This document shows positions 55,530-63,786 of a stretch of 64,000 nt of DNA, in pieces. A model generated the notes under the pieces. That model worked only from the letters and a program-made list of their open reading frames with translations. It was not told the origin of the DNA and did not search any database. Numbering within the stretch: the first letter of the stretch is position 1; each line of letters starts with the position of its first letter. This DNA comes from an uncultured Pseudomonadales bacterium (GTDB taxonomy: Bacteria > Pseudomonadota > Gammaproteobacteria > Pseudomonadales > Azotimanducaceae), in assembly GCA_958296295.1 (NCBI GenBank), contig OY282460.1:372001-436000 (forward strand). Reading direction: 5' to 3'. The position numbers were made by a program, and so were the translations under genes.

Positions 55530-56675
55530 TCAAGACGCCTGGGGCTGCGCGCTGCGCAGCACGACGCGAATGTCCGGCCCGATCGGATCCACCGCATGGA
55601 CGCGAGCCGTCAGCGAATCCGCGAGCCGATCCACCGCGAACCGCGCCAACGGCAGCGACCGCGTGCCAAGCAGTTTCGGTGCCAGGTAGATCACCGCCTC
55701 GTCCCACAAACCCTCGCTGAAGAACGCGCCAGTCAAAGTGGGGCCTGCTTCCACCAGCACTTCGTCGCACGCTCGCGAAGCCAATCGCCGAAGCACTTCG
55801 CCGAGGCCCGCGGCGGCCGGCGTACGCGCCACTTCCGCGTTCGGATGGGCCTCCGGCGCTTCGCCGTCGCAGAACAGCAACACTTTCCTCTGGGCTGGCC
55901 TTTGGGCTTGTGTTCCGTCGGAAAGCCCGTCCGCCGGCGTTTCCGCTTCCGCCGCGAACAATCGCGCCGTGCGCGGGGTGCGCCCGCGCCGGTCCAAGAT
56001 CGCGACGAGCGGCTGGCGCACCAACCCGTCCACGGCGAAACGCTCTTCACGCACCGTCAACGCCGGGTCGTCCGCCAGCACCGTGCCGACGCCGGTGACG
56101 ATGGCGGAACTGCGGGCGCGCCAATGCTGGGCATCCGAACGGGCCTCGGGCGAAGTGATCCATTGGCTCTCGCCTCCCGCCATCGCCGCGCGGCCGTCCA
56201 AAGACGCGGCCACTTTCACGCGCACGAACGGCAATCCGCGGCGCATGCGCTGCAAGTAGCCGGCGTTCAAATCGGCGGCGCACGCCACCTCCGCCACTTC
56301 CACTCGAACGCCGGCGTCGCGCAACGCTTGGCAGCCGCGGCCGCTGACGCGCGGATCGGGATCGCCAAGGGCCACCACCACGCGGGCCACACCGTGGCGG
56401 ATCAAGGCGTCGACGCACGGCGGCTGCCGACCGGTATGGCTGCACGGCTCCAGCGAGACGTACACCGTGGCGCCGCGCGCATCCCCGCCGGCGTCCCGCA
56501 GGGCGTTTTCTTCCGCGTGCGGGCCCCCGGCTCGTTGATGCCAGCCGCGGCCCAGCACCTCGCCGTCGCGCACGATCAGGCAACCGACCCGCGGATTGCC
56601 GCTGACGCTGTAGAGTCCGCGCGTCGCCAGTTCCACGGCCCGGCGCAAGAACAGCCGGTCGGCGTCGCCGATCAC
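55530..56675 (-). CDS. ribD: Bifunctional riboflavin deaminase/reductase RibD
   Basis: RibD deaminates and then reduces the pyrimidine intermediate of riboflavin synthesis. The 381-residue protein has the deaminase zinc site ([10 protein letters not shown] and [17 protein letters not shown]) in the first 150 residues. The reductase domain follows ([54 protein letters not shown]). GTG at 56675 overlaps the nrdR TGA. The next gene is nusB, with no ribE, ribBA or ribH between them, unlike the usual cluster. Confidence 0.94.
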   Translation of the reverse strand: MIGDADRLFLRRAVELATRGLYSVSGNPRVGCLIVRDGEVLGRGWHQRAGGPHAEENALRDAGGDARGATVYVSLEPCSHTGRQPPCVDALIRHGVARVVVALGDPDPRVSGRGCQALRDAGVRVEVAEVACAADLNAGYLQRMRRGLPFVRVKVAASLDGRAAMAGGESQWITSPEARSDAQHWRARSSAIVTGVGTVLADDPALTVREERFAVDGLVRQPLVAILDRRGRTPRTARLFAAEAETPADGLSDGTQAQRPAQRKVLLFCDGEAPEAHPNAEVARTPAAAGLGEVLRRLASRACDEVLVEAGPTLTGAFFSEGLWDEAVIYLAPKLLGTRSLPLARFAVDRLADSLTARVHAVDPIGPDIRVVLRSAQPQAS

Positions 56676-57136
56676 CGCCCGCCGCGCTCGGTCTTGAGGC
56701 GGGCGATCTCCTTTTGGAACTCGTTGATGTCTTGGAAGTCTCGATACACCGAGGCGAAACGCACATAGGCGACCTGGTCGATGCGCTTCAGCTCCTTCAT
56801 CACCGCCTCGCCGATGACGCCGGCCGCGACTTCGCGCTCGCCGCTCATCCGCACGCGCCGGCGGATGTTGCCGATGACGGATTCGAGCGTCTCGAAAGAC
56901 ACGGGCCGCTTCTCCAAAGCCCGCGTCAGGCCGGACCGCAGCTTGTCCTCGCTGAACGGCTCGCGCGCGCCGTTGCTTTTTATGATGCGCGGCATGGCCA
57001 CTTCGGCACCTTCGTAAGTGGTGAAACGCTCTTGGCAGGATTGGCATACGCGGCGCCGCCGCACCTGTTCGCCGTTCGCGACCAGGCGGCTGTCGATAAC
57101 GCGGGTGTCCTCGTCGCCGCAGAAGGGGCAGTGCAT
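56672..57136 (-). CDS. nrdR: Transcriptional repressor NrdR
   Basis: NrdR represses ribonucleotide reductase genes in response to bound ATP/dATP. The 154-residue protein has the N-terminal zinc ribbon with Cys3, Cys6, Cys31 and Cys34 ([10 protein letters not shown] and RRVCQSC), then the ATP-cone ([19 protein letters not shown]) and a C-terminal segment [21 protein letters not shown]. The first ATG in the ORF is nine codons upstream, but the zinc ribbon fixes the start at 57136. Its stop overlaps ribD. Confidence 0.96.
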   Translation of the reverse strand: MHCPFCGDEDTRVIDSRLVANGEQVRRRRVCQSCQERFTTYEGAEVAMPRIIKSNGAREPFSEDKLRSGLTRALEKRPVSFETLESVIGNIRRRVRMSGEREVAAGVIGEAVMKELKRIDQVAYVRFASVYRDFQDINEFQKEIARLKTERGGR

Positions 57137-57250
57137 GGCGAGATTGTAACCGCCGCGCATCATTCGCCCCGGTGCCCACGGCCCTCGCAGGCGACGCCGG
57201 CCGGTGGGAGGCTGGCGCGATGAACGGGGTGGTTGCCGCGGCGGTGGAAC

Positions 57251-58237
57251 TCAGCTGGTCAGAGCATCGATGATGCGCACCGCGTCCGCGCGATGATCGC
57301 GGTCTGGGATGGGGACGGGGACGGTCAACGCGCTGTTCATGCCGGCCGCGGCGTAAGCGGCCAGCCGTTCGCGCAGTTCGGCAACCTCGCCGATGAGCGT
57401 GCGTTCGCGAATGAGCGTCTCCGGCACGGCGTCCAGCGCCCGCTGCCGTTCGCCGGCCCGCCACAGCGTGCGCACTTCGCGGCAAGCGTCGCCAAGACCC
57501 CCGCGGGAGAACATGCGCTCGTACACCGGCGCCATGACGTAGGTGAGCAGCTCGCGCTGGTAGCGTTCGCGCACTTGGGCGTAGTCGCCGGCGACGGTGG
57601 CGCGGAAAAACACCATCAGCTCGAAGTTCTCGAGGGAACGGCCGGCCTTCGCGGCCCCGACCGCCACGCGCTCGCGGGCGTGGCGCACGTCATCCGCGGT
57701 GACGAAGTTGAGAATCGCGCCATCGGCGATTTCGCCGGCCAGCTCCAGCATCTTGTCGTTCAGCGCCGCCAAGTAGATCGGCACGTTCGCCGCCACGGGC
57801 GCGCCGAGCTGTGCCCGGCGATAGCGCCAACGGCCGCTGTCGGTGGTGACTCGTTCACCGGCCAGGAACCGCCGCACCAGGTCCACGCACTCGCGGGTGA
57901 GGGCCAGCGGCGAGGCGCCCCACGGTGTGGCGTGCCAGTCCTCGATGATGAGCGGCGTGCTGGTGCCAAGGCCGAGCACGAAACCACCCGGCGCGATCTG
58001 GCCGGCGGTGGCGGCGGCCATGGCGAGGAGCATCGGATCGCGCGTTTGCATTGGCACGATGGCGGTGCCCACGCGGGATCGTTCAAGCCGCGCCGCCACG
58101 GCGCCGACGGTCGCGAACGCATCCGCGGCGGTGGTCTCCGCCACCCAGAAGCCCCGCCAGCCGCGCTGTTCGGCGTGGCAGGCCAGCTCGATGTTCTCGC
58201 CGACGGTTCTACCCGGCGAGGCGAGATCCAACCGCAT
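57251..58237 (-). CDS. LLM-class flavin-dependent oxidoreductase
   Basis: A 328-residue luciferase-like TIM-barrel protein. WRGFWVAETTAADAFATVGAVA, VGTAIVPMQTRDPMLLAMAAATAGQIAPGGFVLGLGTST and the AALNDKMLELAGEIADGAILN segment are typical of F420- or FMN-dependent members. Substrate unknown. The ATG at 58237 is 5 nt after the upstream Gfo/Idh/MocA stop, so the two are translated as a pair. The pairing of an LLM enzyme with a sugar-type oxidoreductase suggests a catabolic unit, but nothing fixes it. Confidence 0.83.
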   Translation of the reverse strand: MRLDLASPGRTVGENIELACHAEQRGWRGFWVAETTAADAFATVGAVAARLERSRVGTAIVPMQTRDPMLLAMAAATAGQIAPGGFVLGLGTSTPLIIEDWHATPWGASPLALTRECVDLVRRFLAGERVTTDSGRWRYRRAQLGAPVAANVPIYLAALNDKMLELAGEIADGAILNFVTADDVRHARERVAVGAAKAGRSLENFELMVFFRATVAGDYAQVRERYQRELLTYVMAPVYERMFSRGGLGDACREVRTLWRAGERQRALDAVPETLIRERTLIGEVAELRERLAAYAAAGMNSALTVPVPIPDRDHRADAVRIIDALTS

Positions 58238-58242
58238 GTTGT

Positions 58243-59226
58243 TCAACCGAAGCTCACGCCGCGGCCTTCCCGGTGCGCGCTGTAGGCGTGTTCCATGAGC
58301 TCGGTGAGCTCCAGCGCCTCGGTCAAACCGAACTCGATCGGCGCGTCTTCCACGCAACCGGCGATCCATTGATCCACGGGATTCGCGTGCGCCGGCGGCA
58401 AGCGCTCCGGGGTGCGCCACTTGGAATCGCGGAAGCGCTTGGAACGCACTTCGGGGCCGGTGGCGGGAGAGAGCATGCGGTAGCCGCCCTCGGTGCCGTC
58501 GATCTCGAAGGTGAAGGCGCCGCCGAAACTGGCAAAGGCGGTTTCGTTCACCGCGATGGCGCCGCTCGCGAATTCGATGACCGTCACGGTGTTGTCGTCC
58601 ACCGCCCTGCCGGTGACCGTGTTGAAAACGGACACGAGGCGCTTCGGCTTGCCGAGCAGCCACCGGCAGACGTACATGCCGTGGGCGCCGAGATCCATCA
58701 TCGCGCCCCCGCCGCACGCTTCCGGGTCGTAGAAGTGCTCCGGCAACCACCCGCGCACGGCGCCGTCGTGGGCGATGCGCACCCGCACGGCCGTGACGCG
58801 CCCGAACAGGCCGTCGTCCATCGCTTCTTTGGCGTAGAGAATCGCCGGCATCGTGCGGCGCGGGAACGAGATGCAGAACTTCACGGCGTTCGACCGCACC
58901 GCTTCGGCGATGGCCTCGCCGGCCGCCACCGTCGTGGCCAGCACCTTCTCGGTGAAGATGTGCTTGCCGGCGTTCGCCGCCCGCACCATCACGTCGCGAT
59001 GCATGTTCGTCGGCGTGACCACGCACACGGCGTCGATGTCCCGGCGGGCGAGCAGGGCGTCCAGATCGGCTTCGAACGGCACGCCGAGGGCGTCCGCCCA
59101 GTCCTTGCCGCGCGCCGCCTCCTCGTCCCAGACCGCAGCGACTTGCGCCGCCGAATTCGCTTGGATCTCGCGGGCGTACTGATCGGCGTGGACGTGCCAA
59201 CGGCTCAACATGGCGACGCGCAGCAT
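58243..59226 (-). CDS. Gfo/Idh/MocA-family oxidoreductase
   Basis: A 327-residue NAD(P)-dependent oxidoreductase. The N-terminal Rossmann domain begins LRVAMLSRWHVHADQYAREI, with a variant, His-containing glycine loop in place of GxGxxG. The catalytic-site segment is HIFTEKVLATTVAAGEAIAEA, with EKV for the common EKP. GGAMMDLGAHGMYVCRWLLG gives the conserved Asp-x3-His pair. The missing classical glycine motif is unusual. It is the first gene of the unit with the LLM enzyme and follows xthA by 13 bp. Confidence 0.82.
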   Translation of the reverse strand: MLRVAMLSRWHVHADQYAREIQANSAAQVAAVWDEEAARGKDWADALGVPFEADLDALLARRDIDAVCVVTPTNMHRDVMVRAANAGKHIFTEKVLATTVAAGEAIAEAVRSNAVKFCISFPRRTMPAILYAKEAMDDGLFGRVTAVRVRIAHDGAVRGWLPEHFYDPEACGGGAMMDLGAHGMYVCRWLLGKPKRLVSVFNTVTGRAVDDNTVTVIEFASGAIAVNETAFASFGGAFTFEIDGTEGGYRMLSPATGPEVRSKRFRDSKWRTPERLPPAHANPVDQWIAGCVEDAPIEFGLTEALELTELMEHAYSAHREGRGVSFG

Positions 59227-59239
59227 CCCGCTCCTCCCT

Positions 59240-60025
59240 TCAGGCGATGTCCGCGTACACCGGCGCGTGGTCGGAGCCGATGTTGCCGTCTTTCTTCTTG
59301 CGGTAGTCGCGGTCGATCACGACATCGCGCAAGCGCTCCGCCACAGCGGCTGTGCCAAGCAGCGTGTCGATGCGCAGCCCTTGATTGCGCGGGAAAGCGC
59401 CGGCCCGGTAGTCCCACCACGAGAAGGCTTGCCGAGCGGGATGCAAGTGGCGAAACAGATCCGTCATGCCAAGGTCCAGCAGCCCTTGAAAACGGCGGCG
59501 CTCGTCGCTGGTGCAGAAGATCGTGCCGTCCGCGGCGTCGCCGCGCCAGCCGTCCAACGGCTCTGGTACCACGTTGAAGTCGCCGCAGAGGACGAACGGG
59601 CCGTCGGTGCCCTGGCCACCAAGATACGCGGTGAGGCTGTCGTACCAGGCCAGTTTGCGCGGGAAGTCCTCGTGGTCGATGTTCTTGCCGTTGGGGCAAT
59701 AAACGGTGGCGAAGCCGAGCTTGGTCGCGGCGCCGCCGGCGATTCGGCAGTGCAGCAGCCGCGCCCCGGCATCTTCTTGGCCGGGCAGGCCGGCTTGTTC
59801 CACCTGCATGGGCAACCGCGAGAGCACGGCCACCCCGTTCCAGCCTTTTTGCGCGTGCAGCGCCACTTGGTAGCCGAGTTGCTCGAAGACGTCGGCGGGG
59901 AACTGCTCCTCGGCGACTTTGAGCTCCTGCATCCCCACCACGTCCGGCGACCGGGCCGCGAGCCAGTGTTGGATGTACTCCAGCCTGGCCCGCAGCCCGT
60001 TGACGTTCCAAGTGGCGATGCGCAT
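59240..60025 (-). CDS. xthA: Exodeoxyribonuclease III
   Basis: A 261-residue AP endonuclease/3'-5' exonuclease for base-excision repair. MRIATWNVNGLRARL carries the metal-binding Asn, MQELKVAEEQFP the metal Glu (QELK instead of the usual QETK), FVLCGDFNVVPEP the Asp-x-Asn pair, WDYRAGAFPRNQGLRIDTLL the DNA-binding Arg and His region, and NIGSDHAPVYADI the catalytic Asp-His. All active residues are present. The region upstream (60026-60169) holds a structured repeat element. Confidence 0.94.
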   Translation of the reverse strand: MRIATWNVNGLRARLEYIQHWLAARSPDVVGMQELKVAEEQFPADVFEQLGYQVALHAQKGWNGVAVLSRLPMQVEQAGLPGQEDAGARLLHCRIAGGAATKLGFATVYCPNGKNIDHEDFPRKLAWYDSLTAYLGGQGTDGPFVLCGDFNVVPEPLDGWRGDAADGTIFCTSDERRRFQGLLDLGMTDLFRHLHPARQAFSWWDYRAGAFPRNQGLRIDTLLGTAAVAERLRDVVIDRDYRKKKDGNIGSDHAPVYADIA

Positions 60026-60053
60026 GGCGCCGCTGGCCGCCGAAGGCGATTAA

Positions 60054-60165
60054 CGCGCTAGGAGCTTGCGCCGTGGAAACGGCGCAAGCTCCTAGTGGCC
60101 AACCTGGCGTAGCGTTTGGCCACTGATAGTTGCGAAGCAACTACAACGCGATGCATCGCGCTAGG
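60054..60165. repeat. Composite palindromic element bounded by CGCGCTAGG direct repeats
   Basis: Four palindromes lie in 112 bp. TAGGAGCTTGCGCCGT pairs perfectly with 60079-60094 around a GGAA loop (16 bp, 17 with a flanking C-G). AGTGGCCAA at 60094-60102 pairs with TTGGCCACT at 60116-60124. TAGTTGC-GAA-GCAACTA spans 60127-60143. CGCGATGCATCGCG is a perfect palindrome at 60147-60160. The outer 9-bp CGCGCTAGG occurs at 60054-60062 and 60157-60165 as a direct repeat. The right third is copy 4 of the two-hairpin repeat, in inverted orientation to copy 2. There is no T tract, so it is not a standard terminator. Confidence 0.85.
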
Positions 60166-60169
60166 CTGT

Positions 60170-60652
60170 CTATTGCTTCTTGGCGAAGATCGCCGCGCCC
60201 ACCATGCCGCCGATGACGCCGACAATGGAGTAGGTCACAAGCCAGACCACCAGCGTGATTGCGACCCAACTGCCGGTCACGCCTTCGGCGCCGCTCATTC
60301 TGCGGGTGAACTCGGACCACGTCTCGGCCATCTCTGGGCCGAGTGCCGCCAACTGCTGTTCCGCCGCCGCCAGTTCGGCTTCGATGTGCTCCATGCCGAT
60401 CCCGGCACTAATGACAATCGCCTTGACTATCGTGCCGACGAGGGCGGCCACCAGCCCCATGTTCAAGCCGAGCAATGCGCCGGTGCCGATTTGTTTGGTT
60501 TCGCCGGGCTCTTGGCCCTTGAAGTAAAGGTAGGCGGCCAGCACGCCGCCGGCGATCACCCACGCGCAGCACACCTCATCGAGGTAAGGCAGGTTGGCGG
60601 CGATGCCGGCGGCGATACCGCTGATCAAAGCCGCGTTGAGCTTGGAGTTCAT
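60170..60652 (-). CDS. Hypothetical small integral membrane protein
   Basis: A 160-residue protein with about four hydrophobic segments: LISGIAAGIAANLPYL, CCAWVIAGGVLAAYLYF, GALLGLNMGLVAALVGTIVKAIVI and, after an amphipathic loop, WVAITLVVWLVTYSIVGVIGGMVGAAIF. A Cys-Cys pair lies at the start of the second segment. I recognise no specific family. It follows the DUF2085 gene by 21 bp on the same strand, so the two likely form one unit in the inner membrane. The stop is next to the composite repeat. Confidence 0.7.
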   Translation of the reverse strand: MNSKLNAALISGIAAGIAANLPYLDEVCCAWVIAGGVLAAYLYFKGQEPGETKQIGTGALLGLNMGLVAALVGTIVKAIVISAGIGMEHIEAELAAAEQQLAALGPEMAETWSEFTRRMSGAEGVTGSWVAITLVVWLVTYSIVGVIGGMVGAAIFAKKQ

Positions 60653-60673
60653 TGTTGGAAATCCCCTGTGAAT

Positions 60674-61183
60674 CTAAGTTGGTTGGCGTTGCGCGCGAGC
60701 GGGTTTGGAATCCACCAGCTTTGGTCGCCGCCACTCGCTCAACGCGAGCAGCGGCAGCAGCGCAACGGGAAAAGACGCGATCAGGCCGGTGGCGAAGCGT
60801 GACAGCGGCGTGTTGGCCACCATCACGTCGACCACCAGCGGCGCAGAGAACACGACAACCCGGCGCGGGTTGGCGCGGAGCCACGCCGCCGCGGTGCGCA
60901 AGTGCGGCCACGAGGCGATACCCAGCGTGAACCCGACGTAGAGCCCGGTGCAGCGATGGCACGCCGCGAACGCCACGCCGTCCAGTTGAAAGCTGCGCTC
61001 CGGGATCTGGTGGCACACCGCGCTTAGCAGCCAGTGCGGCAATAACGCGTAGCCGGACCCGGCCGCCGCCAAGAACGGCGGCGAAACAGCCAGCGCGAGC
61101 CAGCCCACGCAACCGAGCAGCAGCGGCCAACGCGCCGGCGTATGCAGGTTCTGTGTGATCACGGGAACGAGTCTACCCAACAT
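60674..61183 (-). CDS. DUF2085-family membrane protein
   Basis: A 169-residue membrane protein. The family signature is SAVCHQIPERSFQLDG followed by AACHRCTGLYVGF, two Cys/His motifs within or between helices that could bind a metal. Hydrophobic segments lie near residues 20-45, 80-95, 110-125 and 135-155. Function unknown. ATG at 61183 is chosen; the in-frame extension to 61321 is Arg-rich and not membrane-like. It is upstream of and co-directional with the other small membrane gene. Confidence 0.75.
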   Translation of the reverse strand: MLGRLVPVITQNLHTPARWPLLLGCVGWLALAVSPPFLAAAGSGYALLPHWLLSAVCHQIPERSFQLDGVAFAACHRCTGLYVGFTLGIASWPHLRTAAAWLRANPRRVVVFSAPLVVDVMVANTPLSRFATGLIASFPVALLPLLALSEWRRPKLVDSKPARAQRQPT

Positions 61184-61398
61184 TGGGCTTACTTGGCCGC
61201 CTCTTGACAGCTTTCCAAGCGCGGCCCGGCGCGCGCTGCCAGCGCGGCTCGCCGCCGGCAAGCGGTTGACGCTCGAAAGCCCGCCAATCCTGCGCTCTGG
61301 CCCGCTGCGCCTGAATGACACGCCGGTGTCGCCGGAGCCTCGACGAAACCTGAAATCTCTGCGCTTGACGCTGGTTTTTCATGGTAGAGTTCCGCCCG

Positions 61399-62556
61399 AT
61401 GATTCCCCGTTCCCAGCATGTGCGCGCCGTCTGCGACCGCTTGGACGCCTTTCCCGTGGTGGCGATCCTCGGCCCCCGACAGGTCGGCAAGACCACGTTG
61501 GCGCATCAAGTGGCCGAAAGCCGCGCCGGCCCCACGCACCGGCTTGATCTGGAGCATCCGGCCGATCTCAATCGCCTGCTCGAAGATCCGATGCTGGTGC
61601 TGGACGAGATGCGCGGCTTGGTGGTCATCGACGAGATCCAGCGCCGCCCGGATCTGTTCCCGGTGCTTCGCGTGCTGGCGGATAGGCGCCCGCGCCCGGC
61701 GACGTTTCTGGTGCTCGGCAGCGCCTCGCCCAACCTCATTCGGCAGTCGTCCGAGTCGCTCGCCGGGCGCATCGGCTACTACGGCCTCGGCGGGCTTCGG
61801 CTGAACGAAGTGGGGAACGACGTCAACCGCCGGTGGCTGCGCGGCGGTTTCCCGCGCGCGTTCCTGGCCTCCGCGAACGACAAGGCGTGGCTGTGGTTGG
61901 ACGCCTTCGCGAGGACATTCCTGGAGCGCGATTTGCCGGAACTCGGCGTGCGCGTGCCGGCGCCGGCCATGCGCCGGTTTTGGACGATGCTCGGCCACTG
62001 GCACGGGCAGATTTGGAAATCTTCCGAGTTCGCCCGCTCGTTCGGCGTGGCGGACACCACGGTGCGGCGCTATCTGGACATCCTGACGGGCGCTTTGGTG
62101 GTGCGCCAGTTGCAGCCCTTGCACGCGAACATCGCCAAACGCCAAGTGAAAGCGCCCAAGGTGTACTTGCGCGATTCCGGCGTGCTGCACACCCTGCTAG
62201 GCATCAAGGACATGCGATCGTTGAACGCGCACCCGAAAAGCGGGGCCTCTTGGGAAGGCTTGATGCTGGAATCCATCGTTGACGGATTGAACCTCGGCGA
62301 CGACGAAGCGCACTTCTGGGCAACGCACGGCGGCGCGGAGCTCGACTTGCTGATCACCCGCGGCACCAAGCGGGTGGGCATTGAAATCAAGCGCACCACA
62401 GCACCCAAGGTCACGCGCTCCATCAAGACGGCGATGGCGGATTTGCACCTCGCCGAAGCGATCGTCGTTCACGCCGGCAAGGAGTCCTACCGGTTGGCCG
62501 AGCGCGTCCGAGCCGTCGCCGCCCATCGCTTGGAAGCGGATCTCGGCCTCGATTAG
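61399..62556 (+). CDS. ATP-binding protein, AAA_14/DUF4143 type
   Basis: A 385-residue STAND-like ATPase. Walker A is AILGPRQVGKTTL (Lys31), Walker B is LVVIDEIQRRPDLF, and the sensor-type FLVLGSASPNLI follows. The C-terminal DUF4143 part has FARSFGVADTTVRRYLDILTGALVVRQLQP (winged-helix-like) and KVYLRDSGVLHTLLGI. A PD-(D/E)XK-like core ends it (GAELDLLITRGTKRVGIEIKRT). These proteins are common, often horizontally transferred, and of unclear role; some are considered toxin- or defence-associated. The ATG at 61399 is preferred over 61381. It stands alone. Confidence 0.85.
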   Translation: MIPRSQHVRAVCDRLDAFPVVAILGPRQVGKTTLAHQVAESRAGPTHRLDLEHPADLNRLLEDPMLVLDEMRGLVVIDEIQRRPDLFPVLRVLADRRPRPATFLVLGSASPNLIRQSSESLAGRIGYYGLGGLRLNEVGNDVNRRWLRGGFPRAFLASANDKAWLWLDAFARTFLERDLPELGVRVPAPAMRRFWTMLGHWHGQIWKSSEFARSFGVADTTVRRYLDILTGALVVRQLQPLHANIAKRQVKAPKVYLRDSGVLHTLLGIKDMRSLNAHPKSGASWEGLMLESIVDGLNLGDDEAHFWATHGGAELDLLITRGTKRVGIEIKRTTAPKVTRSIKTAMADLHLAEAIVVHAGKESYRLAERVRAVAAHRLEADLGLD

Positions 62557-62669
62557 CTCTGAAGCGCTGGGCGATTTTGGCCGCGCGCACGCACGGAGGG
62601 TTGCGTTCGGTGGCCGGGAATGCCATCGTTGGCATCTTTTGGGCGGGCGGCATCGACGCCAAGGCGGCA

Positions 62670-63698
62670 ATGCGCGGAGCGGGAATAACAGCGGGCTTGA
62701 CGCTCGCCTTGGCGTTGGGCTTGGCGGTTCCCGCGGGGGACGCGCACGCTTACGATGGCGTGATCCACCAACAGCTCACCTTCATCGCGGCGCGACAGTA
62801 CAACCGCTGCGTGGAAGGTACGCCGTTGGCGCGGTTGACGCCGTTGCAGATGCGTTACGTCGCCAAGGCGAACGCCAATCGGGCCGACCGGGCGTGGTGG
62901 CAGCGGCTGTTCCGGTGGAACTACTACGACCGGAGCGAGCAATCCCCCCGCCGCGTGTTGTGGCTGTTCGAAACGCGCATTCACGACACCTACGAGGACA
63001 CGTTGCGGCGATTGGAGAAAGCCCGCGACCTCAGCCGCCGATTCACGAATCTCGGCCGCATCGTCAACCACCTGCAGGACGCCACCACGCCGGTGAACGT
63101 GGTGCCCATCTTCACCACCCGCTTCTGGCGTTTCAGCTTCTCCGATCGCTTCAACGCCTATCCGGTGGACGAAGAGGCGTTGATCCAGGCCTTGGCCGAA
63201 GATTGCACCGCGGTGCGCGGCTTGGACGGCATGTTCGAGCGGCTCTTGGTGGATACCGCCGAGCGCACCTTGGCTTCCATCAAAGATCCGATTCGCGGCC
63301 TGCCCGCCACTTGGGAGGCGTTCTGGGAGCTGGACAAGGACAATGACGACTTCGGCAGCTACGGAAACGCCGGCAACAACTTCGGCCGCGAGGCGGCTTT
63401 TCCGTGCGCCGAGGGCGACGCGACCCCCGCTCCGGAGAAGCGCCGCCGCAGACGGGGCCGTGACTGCGTGCTGCTGGACGACGACCCCATCTACGCGGAA
63501 TACGCGGCGGCACGGCATCTAGACGCCGTCAAGGCCACTATGGCCGCCGTAGCGATAATGCAGGATCGCTTCCAATCCACGGCCTTCCTTCCGCCTCTGC
63601 CGCAAACGCGGCAACGCGAAGCCGTGTTGGCCGCCTCCGCCGCGCCGGCCGCAGACCGTATGCTCGCCCTCGCCCCGCGGCCCAAGCCGCGGCCATGA
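62670..63698 (+). CDS. Secreted protein with possible phospholipase C/P1-nuclease-like fold
   Basis: A signal peptide (AGLTLALALGLAVPAGDAHA) is followed by a largely helical domain. YDGVIHQQLTFIAARQY places His33 near the mature N-terminus, and LGRIVNHLQDATTPVNVVPI has the His134-x2-Asp137 pattern seen in zinc-dependent phospholipase C and S1/P1 nucleases. Other candidate ligands are the His-Asp in ETRIHDTYED. A basic, low-complexity linker (EKRRRRRGRD) lies near residue 260. The assignment is by motif spacing only; the normal seven-ligand zinc set was not fully traced. AAGG at 62660-62663 supports ATG 62670. Confidence 0.5.
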   Translation: MRGAGITAGLTLALALGLAVPAGDAHAYDGVIHQQLTFIAARQYNRCVEGTPLARLTPLQMRYVAKANANRADRAWWQRLFRWNYYDRSEQSPRRVLWLFETRIHDTYEDTLRRLEKARDLSRRFTNLGRIVNHLQDATTPVNVVPIFTTRFWRFSFSDRFNAYPVDEEALIQALAEDCTAVRGLDGMFERLLVDTAERTLASIKDPIRGLPATWEAFWELDKDNDDFGSYGNAGNNFGREAAFPCAEGDATPAPEKRRRRRGRDCVLLDDDPIYAEYAAARHLDAVKATMAAVAIMQDRFQSTAFLPPLPQTRQREAVLAASAAPAADRMLALAPRPKPRP

Positions 63699-63786
63699 AA
63701 ACGGGGCCGCTGCGAACGCGGCTCGGCGTCTAGCAACCCCGCGCCGTTCGACGAGTTCGGTGCGGCGCGCGGTTCATGGTGAAGGC

